A stretch of 64,000 bases of DNA from Bradyrhizobium sp. ORS 375 (lineage in GTDB: Bacteria > Pseudomonadota > Alphaproteobacteria > Rhizobiales > Xanthobacteraceae): assembly GCF_000239775.1 (NCBI RefSeq), contig NZ_CAFI01000295.1:1-64000 (forward strand). The letters are read 5' to 3'. Under the pieces are notes generated by a model. The model worked only from the letters and a program-made list of their open reading frames with translations. It had not been told where the DNA came from and did no database searches. Shown piece by piece: positions 30,244 through 42,579 of the stretch (the first letter of the stretch is position 1; the number at the start of each line of letters is the position of its first letter). Position numbers and translations under genes: made by a program.

Positions 30244-33200
30244 TCAATGCGCCTCGTCCCAATTGTCGGCGGCGCGGGCGTCGACGTGCAGCGGGACCGA
30301 CAGCAGCACGGCCGGGAAGGGGGCGTCCTGCATCACATGCTGCACGACAGGCAGGGTTGCGGCGACCTCGTCCTCCGGAACCTCGAAGATCAGCTCGTCA
30401 TGCACCTGCAGCAGCATCTGAGCCGAGAGCTTCTTCGCAGCCAGCGCCTCCTCCACGCGCGTCATCGCGCGGCGGATGATGTCGGCGGCCGTCCCCTGCA
30501 GTCGCGCGTTAATCGCGGCGCGCTCGTTGAAGGCGCGCACCGAGGCGTTGGACGCCTTGATCTCCGGGTAATGGCACTTGCGGCCGAACAGGGTGACGAC
30601 ATAGCCGTTCTTGCGGCAGAACTCCTTGGTCGCATCCATGTAGTCGCGAATGCCCGGGAAGCGCTCGAAGTAGCGCTTGATGTAGGCCGAGGCTTCCTCG
30701 CGGGCGATGCCGAGCTGGTTGGCGAGGCCGAAGGCGGAGATGCCGTAGATGATGCCGAAATTGATCGCCTTGGCACGACGGCGCACCTCGCTCGGCATGT
30801 CCTTGATCGGCACGCCGAACATTTCCGAGGCCGTCATTGCGTGAATGTCGAGGCCGTCCTTGAACGCCTGCTTCAGCACCGGGATGTCGGCGATCTCCGC
30901 CAGCAGCCGCAGCTCGATCTGCGAATAGTCGGCCGACACCAGCTTGTGTCCCGGCGTCGCGATGAAGGCGCGGCGGATCTTGCGGCCGTCCTCGGTGCGC
31001 ACCGGGATGTTCTGCAGGTTCGGCTCGTTCGACGACAGCCGGCCGGTGGTGGTTGCCGCCAGCGCGTAGGTGGTGTGCACACGATGCGTCTGCGGATTGA
31101 CGTAGGTCGGCAGCGCGTCGGTGTAGGTCGATTTCAGCTTCGACACCTGGCGCCATTCCAGGATCTTGCGCGCGAAATCGTTGCCCTGCTCGGCGAGGTC
31201 GTCGAGGATGGAGGCGGAAGTCGACCAGGCGCCGGTCTTGGTCTTGGTGCCGCCGGACAGTCCCATCTTGCCGAACAGGATATCGCCGATCTGCTTGGGG
31301 CTGCCGACATTGATCGGTTCGCCGGCGAGCTCCTGCAGCTCGGCCTCGACCCGCGCCGCGGTCTGGGCGAAATCGCCGGAGAGACGCGACAGCACCTGGC
31401 GGTCGATCGAGATGCCGCGCCGCTCCATGCGCGCGAGCACCGACACCAGCGGCCGCTCCAGCGTCTCGTAGACCGCCGTCATGTGCTCGGCCGTGAGGCG
31501 CGGCTTCAGCACGCGCCAGACCCGATGGATGACATCGGCTGCTTCCGCTGCATGCGCGGTGGCACGGTCGATCGCGACCTGCTCGAAGGTCAGCTTGTTC
31601 TTGCCGCTGCCGATCAGCTCGCTTTCGCTGACGACGGCATGCGCCAGCACGTGCTCGGCCAGCGAGTCCAGCTTGTGCGAGCCGCGGCCGGCGTCCAGCG
31701 CGTAGCTCATCAGCAGGATGTCGTCGACGTTCTGGAGGGTGATGCCATGCTGCGCCAGCAACACGGCCATGAACTTGATGTTGTAGCCGATCTTCAGCAG
31801 TCCGGCCGATTCCAAGATCGGCTTCAGCGCCGCGAGCGCGTCGCTTTCCTTGATCTGGCCCGGCGCGAGCCCGGCATCGAACAGGCCGCCGCCGTCGCCG
31901 GCTTGCCGGTGCGCCAGCGGGATGTAGCAGGCCTCGTTCGGGGCCAGCGCCAGCGACAGGCCACAGAGGCTCGCCTGCATCGGGTCGATCGAGCTGGCCT
32001 TGACCTCGATGGTCACCCGGCCGAAGTCGTGCACGCGGGCGAGCCACGCGTTCAGCTCCGGCAGGCTGCCCAGCGTCTGATACTTGTCACGATCGATGCG
32101 CGCGCTCTTCGCCGCCTCCGCCCGGGTCTCGGCAAGGTTCGCGGGCGTGCCCTTGCCCATCGCCGATTTGTCGATGCGCGGATCACCGCTGCGTGGAGCG
32201 GCGGCTGGCTTGCTGGGTGCACTCCCTCCCCCGCTTGCGGGGGAGGGCGGGGTGGGGGCCGCGGCCGGGCTCGCCCCGCTCTTCAACTGCGCATCCGCCG
32301 TCACGTCAGCCGGATCGATCTGCGAATACTCCGCGACGCGCCGCGTCAGCGTCGAGAATTCCATCGCCTTGAGGAACGCGATCAGCTTGCGCGGATCTGG
32401 CTCGTGCACGGCGAGGTCGTCGAGCGGCACCTCGAGTTCGACCTTGTCGTCGAGCAGCACCAGCCGGCGCGAGATCCGCGCCTTCTCGGCGTTCTCGATC
32501 AGCGCCTCGCGCCGCTTCGGCTGCTTGATCTCGGGCGCGCGGGTCAGCAGGCTTTCGAGGTCGCCGTAATCCGTGATCAGCTGCGCGGCCGTCTTGATGC
32601 CGATACCGGGAACGCCCGGCACGTTGTCGGTGGAATCGCCGGCCAGCGCCTGCACCTCGACCACCTTCTCCGGCGGCACGCCGAATTTCTCGATCACCTC
32701 GGCGATGCCGATGCGGCGATCCTTCATGGTGTCGTACATCGTGACGCAGTCGTTGACGAGCTGCATCAGGTCCTTGTCGGAGGACACGATGGTGGTGGTG
32801 GCGCCGCGCTCGCAGGCGAGCCGCGCATAGGTCGCGATCAGGTCGTCCGCCTCGAAGCCGGACTGCTCGAGGCAGGGCAGGTCGAAGGCGCGGACCGCCT
32901 CGCGGATCAGCGCGAATTGCGGGATCAGGTCGTCCGGCGCCGGCGGCCGGTGCGCCTTGTAGTCGGCGTAGATCTTGTTGCGGAACGTCACCTCCGACTT
33001 GTCGAACACGATCGCCAGATGCGTCGGGCGGTCGGTCTCGGGCATGTCGCGGAGGAGCTTCCACAGCATGTTGCAGAAGCCGAGCACGGCATTGACGTTC
33101 AAGCCGTCGGACTTGCGGTTCAGCGGCGGCAGCGCGTGATAGGCGCGGAAGATGTAGGACGAGCCGTCGACCAGGAACACATGGTCACCTTTGGCCGCGC

Positions 33201-33276
33201 TCTTCGCCAAATTCTTGGCGGCGGCAGGCGCAGGAGGGGCGGGCGTGACGGCGGCTTTCTGGGGAGCTTTGGGCAT
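30244..33276 (-). CDS. polA: DNA polymerase I with vestigial proofreading domain
   Basis: 1010 residues: a 5'-3' exonuclease (about 30-330; GSSYIFRAYHALPPL, EADDLIATYARLA, SSDKDLMQL), a Pro/Ala/Ser-rich linker near 350, a 3'-5' exonuclease fold (about 405-620) and an intact polymerase domain (ADYSQIELR; KAINFGIIYGIS; QVHDELIFEV). The proofreading catalytic residues are replaced: E424 and K426 where Asp and Glu are needed, M503 for Asp, H575 for Tyr and A579 for Asp. So repair and primer removal are expected but not proofreading. The linker at 32222-32258 contains an intragenic repeat. The ATG at 33276 is chosen because upstream residues (to 33405) are not family-like. Confidence 0.96.
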   Translation of the reverse strand: MPKAPQKAAVTPAPPAPAAAKNLAKSAAKGDHVFLVDGSSYIFRAYHALPPLNRKSDGLNVNAVLGFCNMLWKLLRDMPETDRPTHLAIVFDKSEVTFRNKIYADYKAHRPPAPDDLIPQFALIREAVRAFDLPCLEQSGFEADDLIATYARLACERGATTTIVSSDKDLMQLVNDCVTMYDTMKDRRIGIAEVIEKFGVPPEKVVEVQALAGDSTDNVPGVPGIGIKTAAQLITDYGDLESLLTRAPEIKQPKRREALIENAEKARISRRLVLLDDKVELEVPLDDLAVHEPDPRKLIAFLKAMEFSTLTRRVAEYSQIDPADVTADAQLKSGASPAAAPTPPSPASGGGSAPSKPAAAPRSGDPRIDKSAMGKGTPANLAETRAEAAKSARIDRDKYQTLGSLPELNAWLARVHDFGRVTIEVKASSIDPMQASLCGLSLALAPNEACYIPLAHRQAGDGGGLFDAGLAPGQIKESDALAALKPILESAGLLKIGYNIKFMAVLLAQHGITLQNVDDILLMSYALDAGRGSHKLDSLAEHVLAHAVVSESELIGSGKNKLTFEQVAIDRATAHAAEAADVIHRVWRVLKPRLTAEHMTAVYETLERPLVSVLARMERRGISIDRQVLSRLSGDFAQTAARVEAELQELAGEPINVGSPKQIGDILFGKMGLSGGTKTKTGAWSTSASILDDLAEQGNDFARKILEWRQVSKLKSTYTDALPTYVNPQTHRVHTTYALAATTTGRLSSNEPNLQNIPVRTEDGRKIRRAFIATPGHKLVSADYSQIELRLLAEIADIPVLKQAFKDGLDIHAMTASEMFGVPIKDMPSEVRRRAKAINFGIIYGISAFGLANQLGIAREEASAYIKRYFERFPGIRDYMDATKEFCRKNGYVVTLFGRKCHYPEIKASNASVRAFNERAAINARLQGTAADIIRRAMTRVEEALAAKKLSAQMLLQVHDELIFEVPEDEVAATLPVVQHVMQDAPFPAVLLSVPLHVDARAADNWDEAH
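32222..32258. repeat. Palindromic repeat inside polA (linker)
   Basis: Perfect 11-base arms ccctcccccgc (32224-32234) and gcgggggaggg (32237-32247) with a TT loop, followed by gcggggtgggg. It is in frame and encodes a Pro/Ser/Gly stretch (TPPSPASGGGSAPS) between the 5'-3' exonuclease and the proofreading fold. It is the same class as the intergenic elements at 15425 and 52499. Confidence 0.7.
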
Positions 33277-33390
33277 GGCCGCAATGTAGGGAATTTGGCC
33301 GGGATTGACACCCTCGGATTGGTAGAATCCGGCGCGTTCCCCACGCAAATCGATGGCCGTCTTGTCCCAAGCCGGCGCCACATTTTCCGC

Positions 33391-33545
33391 CGTCATCCCG
33401 GGCAAGCCCCGACGGCGCGAAGCGCCAGCGGGGCGCCGACCCGGGATCCATACTCCGCAGCGGTGATGAGGCGGCAGGCTGAAGCCACAGCGTGCCTCAA
33501 ACGGGAGACGGTGTTTATGGGTCCCGGGTCTACGCCCGGGACGAC
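33391..33545. repeat. Composite paired palindromic repeat, copy 3 (upstream of polA)
   Basis: Left arm cgtcatcccggg with cccgggat, then ccata; right arm tatgggtcccggg with cccgggacgac. It shares ctccgcagcggt and gcctcaaac with copy 2 in the spacer. It lies between the polA start and the acyltransferase stop. Confidence 0.75.
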
Positions 33546-33558
33546 ACCAAGGGCGGGG

Positions 33559-34611
33559 CTACTCGGCGGGCTGCAAGGCAGGGCGCCGCTTCGGCGGCGC
33601 GATCCAGAATGCGATCGGGCGTTCGAACAGGAAGCGGGCGCCGAGGCGCAGCGCGAGGCGCCAGATCGCGAGCGCGCCGAGCACGCCGGCGATCGTCACC
33701 AGCAGCGAGATCGCTCCGATGTCGCCGATCACCCCCGTCTTCAGCAGCAATGTGCGCGTCGCGGCCATCGGCAGGAAGAAGGCAAGGTAGATCACGATCG
33801 AATGCTCGCCGCAGAACCGCAGGACGTTGAGGACCCGCGCGCGTGCGAGCAGCGTGCCGGCAATGATGATGGCGACCGCGCCAGCATAGCCGAGCATCAG
33901 CGAGATCACCGGCCACTCGCTGACGCCGAGATTGACGAGACCCTGATTGATCACCGCCCAGGTCAGCAGGCCGACGATGGCGAGCAGCGGCTGCGCCCGC
34001 GCACGGTCCGACAACGCGAAGATGGCATTCGCGAACAGATAGCCGGAGTAGATGTAAACGAAGCGGGCGCAGAACTCGTCGATCACGGTCCAGCCGGTCG
34101 TAATGTGCGACATCTCGAGGCCGGCGGCGACGCCCCAGATCACCGGCGCCGGCAGCTTTCGTGTCAGCTTGATGACGACGAAGAAGATCGGCAGCAGATA
34201 GATGAACCACAGCGTGCCGAACGGCTCGATGAAGGATTCCAGATACAGATAGCCGGCATGCGGCCAGCCCCCCGAGGCGGCGAAGCCGGGGGCCTTGAAG
34301 CCGAACTGTATCGTCACCCACAGCACGTAGAAATAGGCGAAGTGCACGACCTTGCGGTCGAGATAGGTGCGCCAGTCGCGATCGATCACCAGCGGCAGGA
34401 ACAGGCCGGAGATCAGGAAGAAGTCCGGCATCCGGAACGGTTTTGCAAAGGCGACGACGGCATGCATGAAGCCGGTCTCGCCGGCCGCGAGCTCGACGCC
34501 GAGCACCGAGTGCATCATCACGACCATGATGATGCAGATGCCCTTGGCGTAGTCCACCCAGTCGATGCGCGCCTCGGTTCCGGCCGGCTTCGGCGTACCA
34601 TTCGCGGTCAT
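33559..34611 (-). CDS. Acyltransferase family 3 membrane protein
   Basis: 350 residues with about ten membrane helices. The N-terminal signature RIDWVDYAKGICIIMVVMMH with an arginine-histidine active region is that of acyltransferase 3 proteins (OafA/NolL/OpgC type), which add acetyl or succinyl groups to cell-surface or secreted sugars. The acceptor is not predictable. The neighbouring ugd gene makes UDP-glucuronate, consistent with surface polysaccharide decoration. Start ATG at 34611 (MTANGTPKP). Confidence 0.85.
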   Translation of the reverse strand: MTANGTPKPAGTEARIDWVDYAKGICIIMVVMMHSVLGVELAAGETGFMHAVVAFAKPFRMPDFFLISGLFLPLVIDRDWRTYLDRKVVHFAYFYVLWVTIQFGFKAPGFAASGGWPHAGYLYLESFIEPFGTLWFIYLLPIFFVVIKLTRKLPAPVIWGVAAGLEMSHITTGWTVIDEFCARFVYIYSGYLFANAIFALSDRARAQPLLAIVGLLTWAVINQGLVNLGVSEWPVISLMLGYAGAVAIIIAGTLLARARVLNVLRFCGEHSIVIYLAFFLPMAATRTLLLKTGVIGDIGAISLLVTIAGVLGALAIWRLALRLGARFLFERPIAFWIAPPKRRPALQPAE

Positions 34612-34762
34612 GCTGTCCCTCTCTGGCGCGGAGCTGCCGCATTATCGGGCAGAGCCGTTAATACTCCTTCTTGTCATTCAATCGTCATGCCGTTTTCTAA
34701 ATTCCCCTCCGACCGCAAATGGTCTAATACGCGGAAATATTAACCTTGAAGGATGGGTTTCG

Positions 34763-36082
34763 ATGCGAATTGCGATGATCGGCACGGGCTATGTGGGGCT
34801 GGTGTCCGGGGCGTGTTTTGCCGATTTCGGCCACCAGGTGACCTGCGTGGACAAGGACGACAGCAAGATCGCCGCGCTTCATCGTGGAGAAATCCCGATC
34901 TTCGAGCCTGGGCTGGACGCGCTGGTCGCGACCAACGTCAAGGCCAAGCGGCTCGACTTCACCACCGATCTCAAGCAGCCGGTCGCCGAGGCCGATGCCG
35001 TCTTCATCGCCGTCGGCACGCCGTCGCGACGCGGCGACGGTCATGCCGACCTCACCTATGTCTATGCCGCCGCGCGCGAGATCGCAGCTTCCCTCACCGG
35101 CTTTACCGTCGTCGTGACCAAGTCGACCGTGCCGGTCGGCACCGGCGACGAGGTCGAGCGCATCATCCGCGAGACCAACCCCTCGGCCGATGTCGTGGTC
35201 GCCTCCAATCCGGAGTTCCTGCGTGAAGGCGCGGCGATCCGTGACTTCAAATGGCCTGATCGTATCGTGGTCGGCACCGACGATGAGCGCGGGCGCAAGG
35301 TGCTCGGCGACATCTATCGTCCGCTGTCGCTGAACCAGGCGCCGATCATGTACACGGCGCGGCGTACGGCGGAGCTGATCAAGTACGCGGCGAACGCGTT
35401 CCTCGCCACCAAGATCACCTTCATCAACGAGGTCGCCGATCTCGCCGAGAAGGTCGGCGCGGACGTGCAGGAGGTCGCGCGCGGCATCGGCCTCGACAAC
35501 CGCATCGGCTCCAAGTTCCTGCATGCCGGCCCGGGCTTCGGCGGCTCGTGCTTCCCGAAGGACACCCGCGCGCTGATCAAGATCGCGCAGGACTACGACA
35601 CCCAGCTGCGCATCGTTGAATCGGTGCTGGCGGTCAACGACAACCGCAAGCGCGCGATGGCGCGCAAGGTGGCGCACGCCGTCGGCGGCAATCTGCGCGG
35701 CAAGACGGTGGCGGTGCTCGGCCTCACCTTCAAGCCGGAGACCGACGACATGCGCGAGGCGCCGTCGATCCCGCTGGTGACCGGCCTGCTCGACATGGGC
35801 GCCAAGGTGCGCGCGCATGATCCGGTGGGCATCGAGCAGGCCAAGAAGGAGCTGCCTGAGATCGCCTATTACGAGGACCCCTATGAGTGCGCGACCGGCG
35901 CCGACGCGATCGTGCTGGTGACGGAGTGGGTGCAGTATCGCGCAATGGATCTCGACCGCCTCAAGGAGGTGATGGCCAGTCCCGTCGTCGTCGACCTGCG
36001 CAACGTCTACCGTCCCGACGAGATGGCCGCCCACGGCTTCGTCTACGAGAGCGTCGGCCGTCCCGCGGTGAAGGGCGCGTAA
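34763..36082 (+). CDS. ugd: UDP-glucose 6-dehydrogenase
   Basis: 439 residues. It oxidises UDP-glucose twice with NAD+ to UDP-glucuronate for exopolysaccharide, capsule or lipid A. The Rossmann motif is at the start (MIGTGYVGLVSG), the catalytic cysteine is Cys263 in GFGGSCFPKD, and the C-terminal domain contains GLTFKPETDDMREAPS. The ATG at 34763 has GAAGGA ten bases upstream. Divergent from the acyltransferase gene across 151 bp, which must hold both promoters. Confidence 0.96.
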   Translation: MRIAMIGTGYVGLVSGACFADFGHQVTCVDKDDSKIAALHRGEIPIFEPGLDALVATNVKAKRLDFTTDLKQPVAEADAVFIAVGTPSRRGDGHADLTYVYAAAREIAASLTGFTVVVTKSTVPVGTGDEVERIIRETNPSADVVVASNPEFLREGAAIRDFKWPDRIVVGTDDERGRKVLGDIYRPLSLNQAPIMYTARRTAELIKYAANAFLATKITFINEVADLAEKVGADVQEVARGIGLDNRIGSKFLHAGPGFGGSCFPKDTRALIKIAQDYDTQLRIVESVLAVNDNRKRAMARKVAHAVGGNLRGKTVAVLGLTFKPETDDMREAPSIPLVTGLLDMGAKVRAHDPVGIEQAKKELPEIAYYEDPYECATGADAIVLVTEWVQYRAMDLDRLKEVMASPVVVDLRNVYRPDEMAAHGFVYESVGRPAVKGA

Positions 36083-36093
36083 TGCGGGATGAT

Positions 36094-36189
36094 TGTCATA
36101 CCCCGCGAAGGCGGGGTATCCAGTACGCCCGGTCGTCGTGATCGTCGACGTCTGTGTGTACTGGATCGTCCGCCTACGCGGACGATGAC
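36094..36189. repeat. Paired palindromic repeat, GTCATACCCCGC type
   Basis: Left hairpin tgtcataccccgc with gcggggtat, then ccagtac; right hairpin gtactggatcgtccgc with gcggacgatgac. It occupies nearly all of the gap from ugd to hrpB and ends 11 bases before the hrpB TTG, so the hrpB ribosome site lies at its edge. Confidence 0.75.
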
Positions 36190-36200
36190 AGGTTCTGCCA

Positions 36201-38675
<2,475 letters not shown>

Positions 38676-38823
38676 CTGATGCAAATTGTACCGCTTGCGG
38701 CGTCATCGTTAACGCTTCGCTCATCGTTTTCGCCAAAATGGCAGCGGCAGCCGTTCCGCTTCAGTCGCCCGTCAGCGGCTTTCATGGTCAAGTCGGCTGC
38801 GGGGTCAAGTCGGGCGTTGCGTG

Positions 38824-39336
38824 ATGCGTAACATTATGATTTTCGCGGCCGTTCTCGTCGGCCTCGGCACCTTCATGGCGCAGCTGGCCGATCGCCTGAC
38901 GCCGGCACCGGCATCCGCCACGACGTCCGTGCGCAGCGCGACCGTCGACACCTCCGCCGCCAGCCAGCGCAGCCTCAGCATCCCGACCGACCGCCGCGGC
39001 CATTTCCGCGCCGACGGCCGCATCGACGGCCAGCGCATCAGCTTCATGATCGACACCGGCGCCTCAATGGTCGCGCTCAACGAGAGCTCGGCCGCCCGCT
39101 TCGGACTGCGTCCCGCGCGGGGTGACTACACCGCGACCGTGACCACGGCGAACGGCACCGTGAAGGCGGCGCGGGCCAAGCTTGCGATGGTCGAGCTCGG
39201 CGAGCTGATCGTGCGCGACGTGGATGCACTCGTGCTGCCGGACGCAGCGCTCTCGGAGAACCTGCTCGGCCTGTCGTTCCTGTCCAAGCTGAAGCGCTTC
39301 GCCTATGCCAACGGCCAGATGGTGCTGGAGCAATAG
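38824..39336 (+). CDS. Retropepsin-like aspartic protease, TIGR02281 family, membrane-anchored
   Basis: About 170 residues. A short N-terminal hydrophobic helix (about 1-20) is followed by a retropepsin-like domain with catalytic Asp77 in FMIDTGASMVALN, then a flap and LLGLSFLSKLKRF near the end. Clan AA proteases of this type are found throughout alphaproteobacteria; some are anchored in the inner membrane facing the periplasm. The role is unknown. GTG at 38821 is directly upstream of ATG at 38824. Confidence 0.87.
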   Translation: MRNIMIFAAVLVGLGTFMAQLADRLTPAPASATTSVRSATVDTSAASQRSLSIPTDRRGHFRADGRIDGQRISFMIDTGASMVALNESSAARFGLRPARGDYTATVTTANGTVKAARAKLAMVELGELIVRDVDALVLPDAALSENLLGLSFLSKLKRFAYANGQMVLEQ

Positions 39337-39526
39337 GCCGCGGCACGCCCGCATCTTGGCTCGGATACTGACGGCCCCCATATACCGGCAAATCTTGCGA
39401 TCGGGCGGGCGGCGCGGTCCTGCCTGATTGTTGCCTGCATTCATCGGCCTTCTGCCATTGTCATCTGACGTCGTGCGCTCCACGACTGCGTTCTTCCATT
39501 GATGTGATTTCCCGAGGCCTCTCCTG

Positions 39527-41026
39527 ATGTTTCCCAAGCCCAAGCCCGTCCTGGTTCCCAATACCTACGCCTTTGAATCCGAGCCGATGGTGAAGCCGAC
39601 GGGCTTCCGCGAATATGACGCGCGCTGGCTGTTCAACAAGGAAATCAACCTGATGGGGGTGCAGGCGCTCGGCATGGGGCTGGGCGCGCTGATCGCGGAG
39701 CGCGGCGTCAGCCGAGAGATCGTCACTGGCCATGATTTCCGCGGCTACTCCGCCTCGATCAAATACGCGCTGATCTCGGGGCTGATGGCCGCCGGCTGCA
39801 AGGTGCACGACATCGGCCTCGCGGTCACGCCGATGGCTTATTTCGCGCAGTTCGATCTCGACGTGCCCTGCGTCGCAATGGTGACCGCCTCGCACAACGA
39901 CAATGGCTGGACCGGGGTCAAGATGGGCGCCAACCGGCCGCTGACCTTCGGTCCCGAGGAAATGACCCGGCTGAAGGAGATCGTGCTCAACGCCGAGTTC
40001 AAGAATGCCGGCGGCGGCTCCTATCAGTTCCACGAGAATTTCCCGGCGCGCTACATCGCCGATCTCACCAACCGGCCCAAGCTGAAGCGCAGGCTCAAGG
40101 TCGTGGCGGCCTGCGGCAACGGCACGGCTGGCGCCTTCGCACCGCAGGTGCTGGAGGCGATCGGCTGCGAGGTGATCCCGCTCGACACCGAGCTCGATCA
40201 CACCTTCCCGAAATACAATCCGAATCCCGAAGACATGGAGATGCTCCACGCCATCCGCGATGCCGTGCTCGCGCACAAGGCCGATGTCGGCCTTGGCTTC
40301 GACGGTGACGGCGACCGCTGCGGCGTGGTCGACAACACCGGCGAGGAGATCTTCGCCGACAAGGTCGGCGTGATGCTGGCGCGCGACATGTCGGCGATCC
40401 ACAAGGATGCGCAGTTCGTCGTTGACGTGAAGTCGACGGGCCTGTTCATGACCGATCCAGTGCTGCAGGCGCAGGGCGCGAAGACCGAATATTGGAAGAC
40501 GGGTCATTCCTACATGAAGCGCCGGACCAACGAGCTCGGCGCGCTCGCCGGCTTCGAGAAGTCAGGCCACTTCTTCTTCAACAAACCGTTCGGCCGCGGC
40601 TATGACGACGGTCTCGTCTCGGCGATCGCGATCTGCGAAATGCTCGACCGCGCGCCCGGGAAATCGATGGCGGGCCTCAAGGAGGCGCTGCCCAAGACCT
40701 GGTCGTCGCCGACGATGTCGCCGCATTGTGGCGACGAGGTCAAATACGGCGTTGTCGACGCGGTGGTGAAGCACTTCCAGGCGCTGCAGCAGCAGTGCGG
40801 CAAGGTGGCCGGCCAGCCGATCCGCGATCTCGTCACGGTCAACGGCGTTCGCGTCACGGTGGAGGACGGCAGCTGGGGGCTGGTGCGGGCGTCGTCGAAC
40901 AAGCCCGAGCTCGTCGTCGTGGTCGAAAGCCCGGTGTCGGAGCGGCGCATGCACGACATGTTCGAGGCCGTCAACGTCGTGCTGCGGACGCATCCCGAGG
41001 TTGGCGCCTACAACCAGACCATTTGA
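39527..41026 (+). CDS. Phosphomannomutase/phosphoglucomutase
   Basis: 499 residues, alpha-D-phosphohexomutase family. Catalytic Ser122 is in VTASHNDNG, the Mg2+ loop is GFDGDGDRCG, and the sugar-binding loop is GFEKSGHFFF. It interconverts mannose-6-P and mannose-1-P or glucose-6-P and glucose-1-P for nucleotide sugars used in polysaccharide and LPS. The specific activity (ManB, AlgC or PMM/PGM) cannot be told from sequence alone. It pairs functionally with ugd. Start ATG at 39527 lies after a 190-bp non-coding gap. Confidence 0.94.
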   Translation: MFPKPKPVLVPNTYAFESEPMVKPTGFREYDARWLFNKEINLMGVQALGMGLGALIAERGVSREIVTGHDFRGYSASIKYALISGLMAAGCKVHDIGLAVTPMAYFAQFDLDVPCVAMVTASHNDNGWTGVKMGANRPLTFGPEEMTRLKEIVLNAEFKNAGGGSYQFHENFPARYIADLTNRPKLKRRLKVVAACGNGTAGAFAPQVLEAIGCEVIPLDTELDHTFPKYNPNPEDMEMLHAIRDAVLAHKADVGLGFDGDGDRCGVVDNTGEEIFADKVGVMLARDMSAIHKDAQFVVDVKSTGLFMTDPVLQAQGAKTEYWKTGHSYMKRRTNELGALAGFEKSGHFFFNKPFGRGYDDGLVSAIAICEMLDRAPGKSMAGLKEALPKTWSSPTMSPHCGDEVKYGVVDAVVKHFQALQQQCGKVAGQPIRDLVTVNGVRVTVEDGSWGLVRASSNKPELVVVVESPVSERRMHDMFEAVNVVLRTHPEVGAYNQTI

Positions 41027-41088
41027 GGCATCCAGGCGAGCATGCCTTGTCGCGGCATGCTCGCGCTGAGCGCGAGAGTTGCAGCGAG

Positions 41089-42555
41089 CTAGGCGGCCCG
41101 CAGCGACCTCAGGAACTGATCGACCTCGGATTTGAGCCGGGCCGATTGCGAGGACAGACCGTTCGCCGAGTCCACCAGCCGGGAGGCCGCGCTACCGGTC
41201 TCCTCGGAGGCCTGCGTCACGCTGCCCATGCTCTGGCTGACCAGTCGCGTGCCTTCCGAGGCCTGCTGCACATTGCCGGAGATCTCTCCGGTGGCGAGGC
41301 CCTGCTGTTCCACTGCGGTGGCGATCTCCTTGGAGATCCCGTCGATCTCGGCGATCGTCCCGCCGATCATCTGGATGGCGCTGACGGCGTCTCCCGTGGC
41401 GCTCTGGATGCTCTGCACCTGGCTGGAAATTTCCTCGGTGGCCTTCGCGGTCTGATTGGCCAGCGCCTTCACTTCGCTCGCGACGACGGCGAAGCCCTTG
41501 CCGTGCTCGCCGGCGCGCGCGGCCTCGATCGTGGCGTTCAGCGCCAGCAAATTGGTCTGGCTGGCGATCGTCTGGATCAGCGTCACCACCTCGCCGATCT
41601 TCTGCGTACCCGCAGCGAGGCTTTCGACCACGCTGTTGGTGCGGCGCGCCTCCTCGGCGGCCTTCGCGGCGATCTCCGCCGAGCGGGTCACCTGCTGCGA
41701 AATGCTGCCGATGGAGGCCGTCAGCTCTTCGGTCGCAGCCGCCACCGTCTCGACATTGGTCGAGGCCTGCTGCGAGGCGTGGGCCGCCGCCGATGTCTGG
41801 CGTGAGGCTTCGGCGCTGTTCCGGCTCATCAGGGATGACAGGTTCTGCACCTCGTTCGCCGCGACCGCCACCGCCTCGACGATGCTGCCGATCTTGCGCT
41901 CGAAGCCTTCCGCGAGCTCGCGCCGGGCGACATCGCTCTGCTGCTTGACGCGCTGCTCGGCCTCGATCCGCTCGGCATTGGCGCGCGCTTCGGCTGCCAT
42001 CGCCGCACTGGCTTCGGCTGTCTTGCGGGTCGTCGTCTCGAACAGTTGCGTCAGCTTCAACGCGAGGGCGACCAGGACGCCGGCCTCGATCAGGAGGATG
42101 ACGGCGTGCAGCACCACGCGGCCGAAATCAGCGCCGCCCGGGTAGACCGCGGCGGGAAAGACGAAGTTGAGCACCAGATGGTGAAGCGCGACAGCGACCG
42201 TTCCCGCCATGATCGGCCGATAGTCGCAATAGGCGACGAGACAGGCCAATGCCGCGAAGAAATACATGTGCATGTCGATCTGCCAGGCATGACCGGACAT
42301 CTGGTAGACGAGCACGGAGACGCCGCCCATGAGGGCGACTGCGATGGTGAGCTGCGTCGCCAGTGCATCCCCGGCGCTGCGCCAGGAGAGCGTCGCCGCT
42401 GCGGCCAAAACGACCATCATGATGGTCGGCATCATCCAGTCACCGCGCATCAGCCCGATGATGAGCGAGAGCGGAACGTGAATCCACAGCACGGCCAGCA
42501 GAAGCTTGCTGGTCGTATTACGGAGAATTGCCAGATCGTCGGTCTCGCCGGTCAT
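41089..42555 (-). CDS. Methyl-accepting chemotaxis protein with integral-membrane sensor, no periplasmic domain
   Basis: 488 residues. The N-terminal 190 residues form about five or six membrane helices, with no large periplasmic domain, followed by a short linker (about 190-230, [17 protein letters not shown]), then a signalling coiled coil with hairpin tip near 335-375 ([18 protein letters not shown]). No HAMP is obvious. Such receptors may sense proton motive force, membrane state or redox. Ends ...LRSLRAA, like the first receptor. Adjacent small gene upstream could be transcribed with it (24 bp gap). Confidence 0.9.
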   Translation of the reverse strand: MTGETDDLAILRNTTSKLLLAVLWIHVPLSLIIGLMRGDWMMPTIMMVVLAAAATLSWRSAGDALATQLTIAVALMGGVSVLVYQMSGHAWQIDMHMYFFAALACLVAYCDYRPIMAGTVAVALHHLVLNFVFPAAVYPGGADFGRVVLHAVILLIEAGVLVALALKLTQLFETTTRKTAEASAAMAAEARANAERIEAEQRVKQQSDVARRELAEGFERKIGSIVEAVAVAANEVQNLSSLMSRNSAEASRQTSAAAHASQQASTNVETVAAATEELTASIGSISQQVTRSAEIAAKAAEEARRTNSVVESLAAGTQKIGEVVTLIQTIASQTNLLALNATIEAARAGEHGKGFAVVASEVKALANQTAKATEEISSQVQSIQSATGDAVSAIQMIGGTIAEIDGISKEIATAVEQQGLATGEISGNVQQASEGTRLVSQSMGSVTQASEETGSAASRLVDSANGLSSQSARLKSEVDQFLRSLRAA

Positions 42556-42579
42556 TTCCGTCCCCCAATCAAGATTGCT

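Noticed and set aside
30247-34743. 1498-codon plus-strand open frame
   Set aside because: It is antisense to polA and the acyltransferase gene, both of which have clear family motifs. Long antisense frames are expected at this GC content.
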